A stretch of 64,000 nt of DNA from Macroventuria anomochaeta (Eukaryota; Ascomycota; Dothideomycetes; Pleosporales; Didymellaceae): NCBI RefSeq assembly GCF_010093625.1, contig NW_022985390.1, positions 1 to 64,000 of the forward strand, given 5' to 3'. The translations under genes were made by a program, and so were the position numbers. The notes beneath the pieces were generated by a model that searched no databases, had not been told where the DNA came from, and was given only the letters and a program-made list of their open reading frames with translations. Below, piece after piece: positions 54,201 to 64,000 of this stretch. Position 1 is the stretch's first letter. Each line of letters starts with the position of its first letter.

Positions 54201-57200
54201 GGCCGAGCTCAACAAACCATTACAGCAGCCAAATGACGGTCGCGCATACGTCAGGCAAGGTCACTACCTATTGCGACAAGGACCACAGCCCGTGCAGGAG
54301 CAGTCTCACTACATCATCACCAACTTTGTTCAGCGGAACATGAACAATCTCATCCGAGCTGCATCAACAAGACGATATCCTGTCCTGATCCAGGGTCCAA
54401 CTTCGTCTGGTAAGACAAGTATGATCGAGTATCTTGCGAAACGATCTGGCAATACTTTCGTGCGGATCAATAACCACGAGCATACGGACTTGCAAGAATA
54501 CCTTGGGTCCTACGTGTCAGGGGCAGACGGAAAGCTTACCTTCCAGGAAGGTATCCTTGTCCGAGCACTACGAGAAGGCCATTGGATTGTATTGGATGAA
54601 CTGAATCTGGCCCCTACCGATGTCCTGGAAGCACTCAACCGACTTCTTGACGACAACCGTGAGCTTCTTATCCCCGAGACACAGGAAGTCGTTCGACCTC
54701 ACGATGACTTCATGCTTTTCGCTACACAAAATCCTGCAGGTCTCTACGGAGGACGAAAGGTGCTCTCTCGGGCGTTCCGTAACCGCTTCCTGGAGCTTCA
54801 TTTTGATGATATTCCAGTTGAGGAGCTGACAGAAATTCTGCACCGGCGTACTCAGATCCCAGAATCTTGGTGCAAGAAGATCGTCAAAGTCTACCAAGAG
54901 CTCTCTACGCTACGACAAGAGAATCGCATCTTCGAGCAAAAGAGTTTCGCGACGCTTAGAGATCTTTTCAGATGGGCGCAACGAAAGGCAGACACAATAC
55001 AGGACCTCGCAACCAATGGATACATGCTTCTCGCGGAGCGTGTACGCAAGGAAGAGGAGCGTGTTGCTGTCAAAAAGATCATGGAAAGCGTCATGAGCAA
55101 AGGTGGACCGAAGGTGACCATCGATGACGAGCAGATGTTTAGTCCAGACAATGTCAAGCAGATCATCGACAATTCTCCCGACGGGTCTCAGAAGATCGAT
55201 GCCGGCGTTGTCTGGACGCGTGCGATGAGGAGGCTTTTCGTGCTCGTGCGCCATGCGATGCGCAACAACGAACCGGTGCTGCTTATTGGCGAGACAGGAT
55301 GTGGAAAGACAACTGTCTGTCAGATGCTGGCAGACGCGTTCGGAAAGGAGCTACACATCCTGAATGCGCATCAGAATACGGAGACCGGTGATTTTATTGG
55401 TGCACAGCGACCCATCCGTAATAGGGCAGCGATCGAAGAGACTCTTAGGCGGGAGGTGCTCGAGGCATTCGAAGGCGTGCCTTCGGATGTCAATCCTCAT
55501 ACTCTCGACCAGGAGGCACTTCTTCACCTGTACGATCAGCTTGACAAGGAACCTGCCATCACAATCAGGGAAGACCTTCGTATCTCTATCCAGACCAATC
55601 GCATCAAGGCTGGAGCGCTCTTTGAGTGGGCGGATGGAAGCCTCGTTAACGCTATGAAGACTGGCCAATACTTCCTGCTCGATGAGATCTCACTCGCTGA
55701 TGATTCTGTTTTGGAACGTCTGAACAGTGTACTCGAGCCTTCACGCACGTTGTTGCTCGCCGAGAAGGGACCTGTCGACTCGCTCGTAGTCGCCGGTGAA
55801 GAATTCCAGTTCCTTGCAACGATGAACCCCGGTGGTGACTACGGCAAGAAAGAGCTTTCCCCCGCGCTTCGTAACCGTTTCACTGAGATCTGGGTCCCAG
55901 CCTTGTCTGACCTCGATGATATCTTGCAAATTGTCAGGTCGAAGCTCAACTCGAACGCTGTGCAGTACGCGGGAGCTATCGTCTCGTTCTCGCAGTGGTT
56001 CAACGGCAAGTACAACACCTCCGTTGCATCCTCAATTTCGATTCGAGACACTCTCGCCTGGGTGACTTTCGTCAACAGTACAATCAATGATGATCCGGCC
56101 TTTGGCATTGTGCATGGAGCCGCCATGGTCTTCATTGACACCCTTGGTGCCAACCCAGCAGGTTTACTTGCCATCTCCGCTGCTTCGATCGACGACGAGC
56201 GAAAGGCATGTCTTGAGCAACTCAGCAAGCTTCTTGGACAGGACATTTCGCCACTATACTTTGGTAGAGTCGACATTGTTAGTACAGAGCAGTCCTTCCA
56301 GCTAGGCACGTTTTCCATTCCCAAGTTCTCGTCGGCTGCTGCAGAGCCGAACAACTTCGCTCTCGAAGCACCGACTACACGTGCCAATGCCATGCGAGTG
56401 ATTCGCGCCTTGCAGCTGGCCAAGCCAATCCTGCTAGAGGGAAACCCAGGTGTAGGCAAGACAACTCTTGTCACAGCCCTCGCCAAAGCCATCGGAAAGC
56501 CTTTGACCAGACTCAATCTTTCGGAGCAGACAGACCTCATGGATCTGTTCGGTTCCGACGTTCCGGTCGAGGGTGGTGCCGCTGGTACGTTCGCATGGCG
56601 CGATGCACCATTCTTGAAGGCTATGAAGAATGGCGACTGGGTGCTACTGGACGAGATGAACCTGGCCTCGCAGTCTGTTCTTGAGGGTCTCAATGCTGTT
56701 CTTGATCATCGTGGTGAGGTGTACATCTCGGAGCTTGATCAAACGTTTCATAAGCACAAAGACTTCTGTGTCTTTGCTGCGCAGAATCCTCATCACCAAG
56801 GTGGTGGACGAAAAGGCTTGCCAGCGTCTTTTGTCAATCGCTTCACCGTCGTGTATGCAGATGTCTTCCGCCCTGAGGATCTTACCTTGATCTGTAGGAA
56901 GGTGTTCCCTAGCATTGAGGAGAGTGAGATCAACAAGTTGATCGGCTTTGTCGCGCAACTGGACGAGCAAGTTGTCACTCACCGTGCGTTTGGCAATCTC
57001 GGCGCGCCATGGGAGTTCAATTTGCGTGACACGCTGCGCTGGCTTCAGCTGCTGGCTTCTTCAGAGTACCCTGGTTCAGCAAAAGATTTCCTCGACACCA
57101 TCTTCGTACAGCGCTTCCGTGCCGAGAGCGATCGTAACCGGTTGCTCAAGCTGTTTGAGAGTCTCTATGGCGCCCACGAGCCGCGTATGAGTCTTTATCA

Positions 57201-60200
57201 CAACATCAGCACCAAGGCTATCCAGGTCGGCTTAGGTCTGCTACCCCGCGATACCGCAGTTGCGCGCCCAGATGCTACTTCCACTCTGAGGGTCCCGCAG
57301 CTAGGGCCCATGGAAGCATTGCTTGTTAGTGTCAAGCAGAACTGGCCAGTCATTTTGGTTGGCCCACCGGGGTCTGGCAAGACTGCGATGATCAGCCAGC
57401 TCGCCTTGTTCGTGGGTGCGGAACTCGTCACTTTCTCGATGAACGCTGATGTCGATGCCATGGACCTTGTCGGTGGTTACGAACAGATCGATCCTTCACG
57501 TCAGGCGCACCAGTGTCTGGAGCAGCTAGAGGCTTTTGTTCGTCGTAAGATTGCGCTCTCCGAACAGCCAGTCCAGCCTCTTGTCAGGCTACTTGAGCAT
57601 CTCCACATCGAGGGAACTCAATTCACTGACAGTTTTTTCTCACTGCTTCAAGAACTTGCGCAGCACGACACCGAAGCCTCTACTCTGGCTTACGATGTGC
57701 ATGCTGTTCTGCAAGCCTCCAACCAGCAAATCGATGGCGCGCGCTTCCAGTGGGTGGACGGCATCCTCATTCGCGCTTTGGAGCAGGGCAAATGGCTCGT
57801 TCTTGACAACGCCAACCTTTGTTCCAGCGCCGTTCTTGATCGACTGAACTCGCTACTCGAGCCCAACGGCTACTTGTCTATCAACGAACACTCGACAGCC
57901 GATGGTGAGGCGCGCATCGTTCGGCCCCACCCGGACTTCAGAATCTTCATGACTATAGATCCGAGGTTCGGCGAGCTGTCGAGAGCTATGCGGAACAGAG
58001 CTGTTGAAATCTGTCTACTTGAGTCTGAACAAGTTGTGGAGCGTGACGCTTCGAGCGCACTGCAGTACCCGCTCGAGTCGGCCATATATCGCTTCCGCCA
58101 GTTTCAGGCCCACGAGGTCCACCTGGAATCGACATTCGGGGCACGTTTCGAGAATCTTGCCTTCGTCGACAACGATCTGCTAGGAAGCTTCGCGCAGCAA
58201 ACACGACGAGGCCTTGTAACTCCGGGCTCATCGCCACGGGCTAATGGAGGCCTCCCTTCAATCGAAACGCAGCTGATCGCAACCGCTCAGGTGCCTCGCA
58301 CGCTCGAAGACAACATTTCCCGCTTCACGCAGTTCGTTAGTAAGACATGGGCTGCGCAAATGCAGCCTCAACTTAGTACCGACCTTATGGCTGAGCTTCT
58401 CCCATTTCATCCTCTCGGCAACGAGCTAAGCCTCAATCGATCGACTCCCATCAAGGCAAATGCCTTCCAGTACTCGCAAATGTATGAGCTAATGCTCGAT
58501 CTCTTTGATATGCAGCAAGCTATTCATAATCTGCCATCCGCCAAGTTCGAACGCCGCAAAGAGAGGCAGAAGCTGCCCGCGTTCCTGCACGCATACTGGC
58601 AAGCTTTGGTCAGACTGGTTGAGGGTATTTGGAACGTCAACAACGAGGGTCAATATATCGATCTTTCTTTCCTCAAACCTCTGCGAACGATGTTCTGGGC
58701 TTTCTTCACATTGGCAAAAGGCTCTACATTCGATCGCGCCACTTTCCAAACCTACCTCAAGATGCTCAGTTCCAGCACACCGACGGTATCAAACGAGTCT
58801 CACGTCTTGGTGCAGACACTGGCGACTGTGCTGTCGAAGCACATCGCCACCTTTGGTGCCGATGTTCAGCTGACAACCGGCCTTAGCATGGAGCCGCTGT
58901 GGCGTCAGTTGAAGCCAAACACGCCCAAGTCTATCGCAGAGTTAGAGGCAATACTCAAGCTCGAGGCCCTAGCTGACAGGCTTGACACTGTCATGTGGAG
59001 GTCCAATCTCAGAGCGGATGAGATGATACAGATTCGTGAGCGATTCGCAAGTTCTCTACAGCTTGTTCGCAGCGAAGACGTCAATCCAGACGAGCTCATC
59101 ACGATTCTGGATAATGCCGTACGAGAGCTAGAAGAAGGCATTAGCGAGGACGACGCAACTATCACACCCTACTTCGAAGAAGAGTTCGAGGGCCTTTGCC
59201 AGTTCCTCGACATCGCTGTCAGGCAGGATGGTGTTCAGTACGTACCCGACAACGCATCGCCTGCTTTGATCTCTGCTAGGTCGAAAGCGGCTCTTTTCGC
59301 TCGTCGACCGACGAAGCTGGACACTGTCGGCGTCGGAAAGGCTGGTAGCCCCACCGATATATTTGCCAAGGTGTATCGACACATTGGTCTGGTCAAAGAG
59401 CCAGCAGACTCTGTGGCACTACAAGCTCGTTTCCACACTGCTTTGCTTGCGAAGCTCCATGGCGCGGATGAAGTCCCGCTTACGCAGCTTGCTCGCTTCG
59501 AGACAGAGCTTCAAGTCTTATCCCAACAGATGGCCCTGGATGCAGAAAAAATCACCAAGGACCAGGACGAAGCTCTGGACACACTATACTTGGATCTCTG
59601 GCAGGCTATCGACACGAGCATCCCAGGAGTCCTACACACCAAGATCAGGGCTTCTTCCAAGGCGACCGGCCAAGAATGGATCGAGCTTGCTCTCTTGGGG
59701 CTCCGTTCGTATGTGCCGAACTACCCACACGACCCAGCTCTGCCGCCCATGATCGAGCGCAGGATGTTCAACGAGGAAAAGACAAGTCTGCTGTCCGCGT
59801 TCAGCGCTCTTAGACAATTCCAGACAGAGTTTACCGGCCAAGACACGAGCCTCCGCATCCGACAGGTCGAAGCTGCAGTCCAGAGCATGGGCGAAGAACC
59901 ACCTGTGCCTGCCATTGCTCGCCCCGAGGCTTCGCAGCTAGATGAGCTGCAGGGCGAGCTTACAAACCTGCTTAGCATCGTCCAACCTTTACTCAACAAG
60001 TCCATGTCGGCTGGGGAGGCAGCGCTAGACGTCACGTTGCATCAAAACGTAGTCAGGGTCATTCAGAGGCTCACTGAAGGGTATCGAGCCTACGACGATA
60101 TCACCGACACTGTAGTCGGCCTCCTTGCGTGTCTTTACATTGGGTTGCTCCTCGCTAAGAAGGAGCACGAAGACCAGGAAGAGACCAAGGTTGGAAAGAG

Positions 60201-63200
60201 CTTGCAATATGTCTCTCGCGAGACCCCGTTCCTTGGAGCGCACAACAATACATCATCAATCACCACAGTGGACTTCTTACGCGGCACAGAGCAAGCGCTG
60301 TCACAAAGCAACACTACGATCGACCCTCGCTGGCATGCTCTCTACATCCTGTCAATTGTCAAGAGTACAGACCCGACCTCGTTGTCTGAGCCAGCAGCAC
60401 GCGGTCTGTTGCATGGTATCTTCACGTCGTTTTTCACGGAGTACAAGACCAAGCTTCTTCAGGACCAAGAAAAAGAAGCGCAAGACAAGAGCTTATACTC
60501 TTACCGTGGTATGGAGGAAGAGGAGAACGACGAAGAAGATCGAACGCTCTTTCCCGACTACGAGGCTGAGCAGGATGATGAGAACGCAGTTGCGACACCT
60601 ACCGCGCAATCCGCAGCTCAGGCTACTACACGAGACCACGCAATACGTCTAGCGAATATGCACACAGAGCTGTTCCTTGAGGGCCGCGAAGCATCGGACT
60701 CAGTAAAGACTTTGCTCGAGTGGTGTGCATCGGAGATAAACCGCGTCGCCGACGGCAAGAGCCATGGCACCACACACGAGAATGCTTTGCCTGCATTGTA
60801 CCTTGCGCTCGAGAAGAAGGTAGACGCACTCAATGGCTCCGGTACTGGGCCCAGCTACAACTTCTACTTCGATGCGAACCTGCCAGAATCCAAGCGCTTG
60901 ATCACGTTGGTGCACCGAATTCAGGCCCGTTACCGTCAAATCCGCAGCGTCTGGCCCGAGCACATGACACTCGCAGACGTTCTACGCACCTGCGACGAGG
61001 CGCTTGCCTTCCGCCATGTCGATCCTGTAGCCAAGTTCATCACCAAGGCTGAGAAGCTGCACGCCTACATGTACGAGTGGCAGAGAGTTGCCAGCAAGCA
61101 GTACAGTACCGCTGATCTGTTCGATGATCTGACGAAACTGCTTGTCAGCTGGAGACAACTGGAGCTCACTACTTGGGCTAGACTCTTCGATCTGGAAGTT
61201 GAGAAGTGCCGTGACAGTGCTAAGAGCTGGTTCTTTGTTGCTTACGAGACTATCATCGCGGCGTCCGAGAGCGTCGAGAATGAGCAGGCCATGAGGGCGC
61301 ACGCCAAGGAGCTGCTAAAGACGCTCGAGAGCTTTTTCGAGAAAACAACGCTAGGCCAGTTTGAACAGCGTATCAAGCTCCTTCAGCAGCTTCGCCAGCA
61401 TGCTACGATGCGTATGCAGGATGTTGAACATTTCAAGATTCTTCATTCCACACTCGACAACTTCATCACGTACTACTCACGTCTTGAGAAGCCGGTACGC
61501 GAAGCACTCGCTAAGGGACGACAGACTTTGGAGAAGGAAGTCAACAACGTAATCAAGCTTGCAAGCTGGAAAGATACGAACATCGAGGCCCTGAAGCAGA
61601 GTGCGAAGACGAGTCACCGCAAATTGAGCAAGCTCGTAAGGAAGTTCAGAGCCCTACTCAACAAGCCTGTGTCTAGTGTGATGACCGCTGGGTTCGCAGA
61701 TGACGGTTCATTGCAAAGAGAAGCCACTTTAACACTCGTTGGCGCAGCAGTCAACCCCGAAGCACTGGAATACTGCGACAACCGCGTGCCTGGTTGGAAT
61801 GAACGACCAACGCGATTCAAGAACCTGAGCATCACCGTCAACATGATGCGCAACCTGTCCTTACCAAGAAACGACAGCGTCGATGGAGCGGCATACCTCG
61901 AAGAGCTCATAACCAGCATCACGACGTCGATCATCGAATTGCAGAAAGCTACACCCTCCACTCTGACCGAGGACAACAAGGCAGAAGTCCAACAGCTCAA
62001 GACACAGAAGCGCAAACTCTACGCCGATACGATGAAAGAGTTACGACAGATGGGTGTCAAGTCTAACCTGAGTGTGGACACACTGGTCAAGCAAGACGAG
62101 CTTTCGACCGTGCTGTCGTCTCTGCCATTGGTTCAAGGAGTTGGTGTTGCGTGTGGCCGCGTTGCTGAAGGCCACTTGCACCAAGCGCTTAATCTGATGC
62201 CGCAAGTTCGAGCGGTGTCGAAAGAACACTCTGGCGATCTGACAAGCAACGATGTCGCCAAGAGTATTGGATACATTGAGGGTCTGCTGCACATCTCGAT
62301 CAAGCAGAGAGGAGTTCTCAGCCGTGCTAGCCAAGCTCTCGAAGCTAGCAAAGCACCACTGGCAGTTGCTGGGAATCTCTGGCAGCCTGACGGCGGTCAG
62401 CTTATCGCTGCAGCTCCACAGCAGGTAGGAGCGACCCGAGTTTTGCAGCCTAGCCTGCAGTGGCTAGTCGCAGCCCTCAAAACTGGCTCGGATGTTATCG
62501 CTGCTCAAGCGAAGCTCGGAAAGACCAACGAACTTGATGCTCTGTTGCGGGCTATGCGGGAATGGACAGTCAAGTTGCAGGATTTGGCTGATGCGTACGA
62601 CAAGTTGCCAACCCTGCCAGCTAATGTCCGATCGAACGCGCATCAGGCATTCGACGAGTCTGTCAAGACAGCCATTGTCGGCCTTCGGGCCGCGTTCAAG
62701 GGATGGAACAACGACAATGAGATCGCACGAACGATCCTCAAACATATTCTACCTTTCATCTTCCAGACCCCAGAGGTTACTGCTCAGCTTCCCTCGAATG
62801 AGCTGCAACATCTGGTCGAGCAGTGTTCCAAGGACATCTTCAGCGCCCTGGACTCGATTCTGGGATCTATGCAAGATGTCGAGGCCGCACTCAAGGAACT
62901 TCCGGCTTCATCCGAAGACGCTGCATGGGTGGTGAAAGAGGAACAAGTTCTATCTGCCGCCATCAGCGGTCTCCACGCTTCTCAGATCTGCGATGCCTTG
63001 CAGACCATTCTGGACAAGATGCAATACCTCCACAATGATGCCAACCTCCAGGGCATCGCTGCCATGTTCGCAGCCATCCAACCCATTCTCAACCAATACA
63101 TCGCTTCACACCAATACCTTGTCGACCGCTTCGATGCGCTCCACACATCAACGACCAAGCTGCTCTACCGCCTCTCCAAGTCATTCATTCAAATTGGCAC

Positions 63201-64000
63201 CCAAGGCTTCTGCCAGCCGCCCGAGAAGTCCTCAGACCAGCAGAAGGGCAAAGACGAGAAACTCGAAGAAGGTACCGGTCTGGGTGAGGGCGAAGGCGCA
63301 GAAGACATTTCCAAAGACATTGAAGACGACGAAGATCTCGAAGATCTTGCGCAAGAAAAGGGTGAGCGCGAAGGCAGTATCGAAGAAGAGGACGACGCCG
63401 TTGATATGGGTGAGAACGATATGGAAGGCGAGACCGAAGAGGTGGGCGAGAAAGAAGATAAAGGTGATGAAGAGGGCGAGGAGGGAGATGATGATGTGCA
63501 GAGTGAGGTTGGGAGTGTTGATGATCTGGGGCCGAGCGCGGTTGACGAGAAGATGTGGGACGATGGCGGCAAAGACGATGATGCGAAGGATAAAGAGGGG
63601 AAGCAAGATGTTGGTACCGAGGATCAGGAGGAGCAGGTTGCTAATGAGCAGAAGGAGAAAGAGAAAGAACAAGCTGGCGAAGGGGACAAAGAAGAAGAGA
63701 AGAAAGAGGGCCAAGAGGGTGAAGAAGATGAAGAGATGGAGGGTGAGGATCAAGAGGAGAATGTTGGTGCAGGGGAGACTGAGCAGATGGATCCGCATGC
63801 CAAGGAAGAAGAAACTTTGGACTTGCCGGAGGATCTGAACATGGACGGCCAGGATGATGATGGGAAAGAAGACGATGATCTTGGCGATATGGATATGGGC
63901 GATGATCTCCCCGAAGATGAGATGGATCCCGATATGGGACCTGATGCCGAGCCAGATACCGTCGATGAAGAGATCGGGCCAGAGCAGGAAGGCGAAGAGG
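51280..64000 (+). CDS. MDN1: Midasin (Rea1/Mdn1), 3' end beyond window
   Basis: A giant dynein-like AAA+ ATPase that strips assembly factors (Rsa4, Ytm1) from pre-60S ribosomes. The window holds 4240 codons with no stop or required intron from the ATG at 51280. Six P-loops mark the AAA ring: GLAGSGKT (267), GETGTGKT (599), GPTSSGKT (1039), GETGCGKT (1337), GNPGVGKT (1721) and GPPGSGKT (2028). Walker B-like LLDEINLAS, VLDELNLAP, LLDEISLAD and LLDEMNLAS are clear; AAA1 has FIEDLDRAP and AAA6 VLDNANLCS, which lack the usual catalytic Glu, common in this family. A helical linker of about 1500 residues follows, then a D/E-rich region from about residue 3980 (63220 on) that continues to the window edge. 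The C-terminal MIDAS domain (expected at about 4,600-4,900 residues) is outside. Confidence 0.95.
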   Translation, partial: MASKVTNINALVTEALQPGSTDGLFVQYEGFFTEWCARWIQFGAQTEEKIAAFGRILPLAPHLAEHVERFLAHVSLSAYFGSPNSNHSTDSPSLHIVELLLGAFRLLSYDCRTFAQYVRPVAVQHLFQHSNRVVRYLAVRLFCLYVHAADYATQEMVKRHVGGGELEGPWEGQQIDYRFLSLWEEKRWKSMHLSLQQKPGATGPPASHLYSELSPYTVNVNGILLPRLDGAASQERPSDLISTPTTEANLSKIANGLLGSSPLLLTGLAGSGKTLLTRHFAWQLNKLDKMVTLHLNEQSDAKLLIGMYATGSKPGTFAWKSGVLTTAVREGRWIFIEDLDRAPNEVISTLLPLIERGELLIPSRGETVRAARGFRIIATMRSTLNPRGQEIIPRQNMIGHRFWNSITVQMPRLEEFQQVISAKYPALQKHLAGIMRVYSRLLQLYSDAKFSSENGTSLRAMTPRDLLKWCDRIAVLLAQASSFSTAQTDDIFMEAFDCFAGSLRSDSARLKVMAGVAEELHIDPQRRDHLLRDRSVKLSVPSKTTAAGTIQVGRARLSKHKSSKRTTSSRPFSTNDYTLRLLEKVAVAVDRQEPLLLVGETGTGKTTTIQYLAELLGRKLVAFNLSQQSESGDLLGGYKPVNVRSLVIPLKDEFDDLFDTTFSRKKNLRFIEMLGKRVAKGEWKRVCTLWREALKMVDAARKAHESQPSSPDADGDQPRKKRKMDSLPANFPGARWEKFAADLHDLEAQLASGSEAFAFSFLEGNIVKAVRNGDWVLLDEINLASSDTLEALTDLLSGGPDGNPSILLTETGSVERVVAHQNFRIFAAMNPATDVGKKDLPPGIRSRFTELHVESPDSDEKSLRNIVEKYLGGDGTDPAIVRVARDVTSLYLEIQQLAKANMLVDGADQKPHFSLRTLTRTLTYAREIAPLCSVRRALYEGFHMSFLTFLNKASEDLVASLITKTMFPQKASLKAELNKPLQQPNDGRAYVRQGHYLLRQGPQPVQEQSHYIITNFVQRNMNNLIRAASTRRYPVLIQGPTSSGKTSMIEYLAKRSGNTFVRINNHEHTDLQEYLGSYVSGADGKLTFQEGILVRALREGHWIVLDELNLAPTDVLEALNRLLDDNRELLIPETQEVVRPHDDFMLFATQNPAGLYGGRKVLSRAFRNRFLELHFDDIPVEELTEILHRRTQIPESWCKKIVKVYQELSTLRQENRIFEQKSFATLRDLFRWAQRKADTIQDLATNGYMLLAERVRKEEERVAVKKIMESVMSKGGPKVTIDDEQMFSPDNVKQIIDNSPDGSQKIDAGVVWTRAMRRLFVLVRHAMRNNEPVLLIGETGCGKTTVCQMLADAFGKELHILNAHQNTETGDFIGAQRPIRNRAAIEETLRREVLEAFEGVPSDVNPHTLDQEALLHLYDQLDKEPAITIREDLRISIQTNRIKAGALFEWADGSLVNAMKTGQYFLLDEISLADDSVLERLNSVLEPSRTLLLAEKGPVDSLVVAGEEFQFLATMNPGGDYGKKELSPALRNRFTEIWVPALSDLDDILQIVRSKLNSNAVQYAGAIVSFSQWFNGKYNTSVASSISIRDTLAWVTFVNSTINDDPAFGIVHGAAMVFIDTLGANPAGLLAISAASIDDERKACLEQLSKLLGQDISPLYFGRVDIVSTEQSFQLGTFSIPKFSSAAAEPNNFALEAPTTRANAMRVIRALQLAKPILLEGNPGVGKTTLVTALAKAIGKPLTRLNLSEQTDLMDLFGSDVPVEGGAAGTFAWRDAPFLKAMKNGDWVLLDEMNLASQSVLEGLNAVLDHRGEVYISELDQTFHKHKDFCVFAAQNPHHQGGGRKGLPASFVNRFTVVYADVFRPEDLTLICRKVFPSIEESEINKLIGFVAQLDEQVVTHRAFGNLGAPWEFNLRDTLRWLQLLASSEYPGSAKDFLDTIFVQRFRAESDRNRLLKLFESLYGAHEPRMSLYHNISTKAIQVGLGLLPRDTAVARPDATSTLRVPQLGPMEALLVSVKQNWPVILVGPPGSGKTAMISQLALFVGAELVTFSMNADVDAMDLVGGYEQIDPSRQAHQCLEQLEAFVRRKIALSEQPVQPLVRLLEHLHIEGTQFTDSFFSLLQELAQHDTEASTLAYDVHAVLQASNQQIDGARFQWVDGILIRALEQGKWLVLDNANLCSSAVLDRLNSLLEPNGYLSINEHSTADGEARIVRPHPDFRIFMTIDPRFGELSRAMRNRAVEICLLESEQVVERDASSALQYPLESAIYRFRQFQAHEVHLESTFGARFENLAFVDNDLLGSFAQQTRRGLVTPGSSPRANGGLPSIETQLIATAQVPRTLEDNISRFTQFVSKTWAAQMQPQLSTDLMAELLPFHPLGNELSLNRSTPIKANAFQYSQMYELMLDLFDMQQAIHNLPSAKFERRKERQKLPAFLHAYWQALVRLVEGIWNVNNEGQYIDLSFLKPLRTMFWAFFTLAKGSTFDRATFQTYLKMLSSSTPTVSNESHVLVQTLATVLSKHIATFGADVQLTTGLSMEPLWRQLKPNTPKSIAELEAILKLEALADRLDTVMWRSNLRADEMIQIRERFASSLQLVRSEDVNPDELITILDNAVRELEEGISEDDATITPYFEEEFEGLCQFLDIAVRQDGVQYVPDNASPALISARSKAALFARRPTKLDTVGVGKAGSPTDIFAKVYRHIGLVKEPADSVALQARFHTALLAKLHGADEVPLTQLARFETELQVLSQQMALDAEKITKDQDEALDTLYLDLWQAIDTSIPGVLHTKIRASSKATGQEWIELALLGLRSYVPNYPHDPALPPMIERRMFNEEKTSLLSAFSALRQFQTEFTGQDTSLRIRQVEAAVQSMGEEPPVPAIARPEASQLDELQGELTNLLSIVQPLLNKSMSAGEAALDVTLHQNVVRVIQRLTEGYRAYDDITDTVVGLLACLYIGLLLAKKEHEDQEETKVGKSLQYVSRETPFLGAHNNTSSITTVDFLRGTEQALSQSNTTIDPRWHALYILSIVKSTDPTSLSEPAARGLLHGIFTSFFTEYKTKLLQDQEKEAQDKSLYSYRGMEEEENDEEDRTLFPDYEAEQDDENAVATPTAQSAAQATTRDHAIRLANMHTELFLEGREASDSVKTLLEWCASEINRVADGKSHGTTHENALPALYLALEKKVDALNGSGTGPSYNFYFDANLPESKRLITLVHRIQARYRQIRSVWPEHMTLADVLRTCDEALAFRHVDPVAKFITKAEKLHAYMYEWQRVASKQYSTADLFDDLTKLLVSWRQLELTTWARLFDLEVEKCRDSAKSWFFVAYETIIAASESVENEQAMRAHAKELLKTLESFFEKTTLGQFEQRIKLLQQLRQHATMRMQDVEHFKILHSTLDNFITYYSRLEKPVREALAKGRQTLEKEVNNVIKLASWKDTNIEALKQSAKTSHRKLSKLVRKFRALLNKPVSSVMTAGFADDGSLQREATLTLVGAAVNPEALEYCDNRVPGWNERPTRFKNLSITVNMMRNLSLPRNDSVDGAAYLEELITSITTSIIELQKATPSTLTEDNKAEVQQLKTQKRKLYADTMKELRQMGVKSNLSVDTLVKQDELSTVLSSLPLVQGVGVACGRVAEGHLHQALNLMPQVRAVSKEHSGDLTSNDVAKSIGYIEGLLHISIKQRGVLSRASQALEASKAPLAVAGNLWQPDGGQLIAAAPQQVGATRVLQPSLQWLVAALKTGSDVIAAQAKLGKTNELDALLRAMREWTVKLQDLADAYDKLPTLPANVRSNAHQAFDESVKTAIVGLRAAFKGWNNDNEIARTILKHILPFIFQTPEVTAQLPSNELQHLVEQCSKDIFSALDSILGSMQDVEAALKELPASSEDAAWVVKEEQVLSAAISGLHASQICDALQTILDKMQYLHNDANLQGIAAMFAAIQPILNQYIASHQYLVDRFDALHTSTTKLLYRLSKSFIQIGTQGFCQPPEKSSDQQKGKDEKLEEGTGLGEGEGAEDISKDIEDDEDLEDLAQEKGEREGSIEEEDDAVDMGENDMEGETEEVGEKEDKGDEEGEEGDDDVQSEVGSVDDLGPSAVDEKMWDDGGKDDDAKDKEGKQDVGTEDQEEQVANEQKEKEKEQAGEGDKEEEKKEGQEGEEDEEMEGEDQEENVGAGETEQMDPHAKEEETLDLPEDLNMDGQDDDGKEDDDLGDMDMGDDLPEDEMDPDMGPDAEPDTVDEEIGPEQEGEE

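Overview
This window is nuclear DNA of a filamentous ascomycete (Pezizomycotina). A Dothideomycete is my best guess, but that is inference from gene content and style only. The evidence is short GT-AG introns (mostly 45-60 bp), often with a CTAAC- or CTGAC-like branch site; mixed gene orientation without operons; about 50% GC; and fungal families such as Ctk3, Fig1, Met2-type homoserine acetyltransferase, CorA-like proteins and fungal acetate kinase. I rebuilt exon structures by hand, and all multi-exon CDS coordinates below give a total length divisible by three.

Layout, left to right. 1-6 kb: an MFS exporter, a secreted SGNH/GDSL hydrolase and the NC2-alpha (Bur6-type) transcription corepressor, all on the minus strand. 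6.6-9.2 kb: a tafazzin-like acyltransferase divergent from a NOSIP-like RING protein. 9.2-14 kb: a gene-poor stretch with an (AATC)n repeat, an epimerase fragment, a mitochondrial-type SDR (arabinitol/mannitol dehydrogenase-like) and a 38-residue metallothionein-like gene. 14-18 kb: a large Cid1/CutA-type cytoplasmic nucleotidyltransferase. 19.5-24.5 kb: a six-exon isochorismatase-fold hydrolase tail-to-tail with acetate kinase, a second SDR and an Mpv17/PMP22 membrane protein. 24.5-28 kb: a TMEM53/DUF829 protein, an IFI6/ISG12-like small membrane protein and a NiCoT nickel/cobalt transporter. 28-33 kb: a mitochondrial beta-ketoacyl-ACP synthase, an alcohol dehydrogenase fragment and homoserine O-acetyltransferase. 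34-40 kb: a RING protein with an RS-like tail, divergent from a Say1-like membrane esterase. 40-45 kb: a Fig1-family protein divergent from a CorA-like membrane protein. 45-51 kb: a PTH11-like receptor fragment, CTD kinase subunit Ctk3, pyrroline-5-carboxylate reductase and mitochondrial ribosomal protein bL12m. 51.3-64 kb: a 12.7-kb uninterrupted midasin (Rea1/Mdn1) reading frame that runs off the window before its MIDAS domain.

The genes do not form one pathway. They are a typical fungal housekeeping mixture: transcription (NC2-alpha, Ctk3), mitochondrial lipid and translation functions (tafazzin, KAS, bL12m), amino-acid synthesis (Met2, Pro3), ribosome assembly (midasin), and metal or ion handling (metallothionein-like, NiCoT, CorA-like, Fig1). 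I found no CRISPR array, rRNA, confident tRNA, intact transposon or biosynthetic cluster. The most interesting items are the metallothionein-like microgene, the 16-19 nt exons, in-frame introns that a plain ORF call would retain, the repeat-filled intron of the P5C reductase gene, the RING/RS-tail architecture, and several gene fragments in gene-poor gaps.
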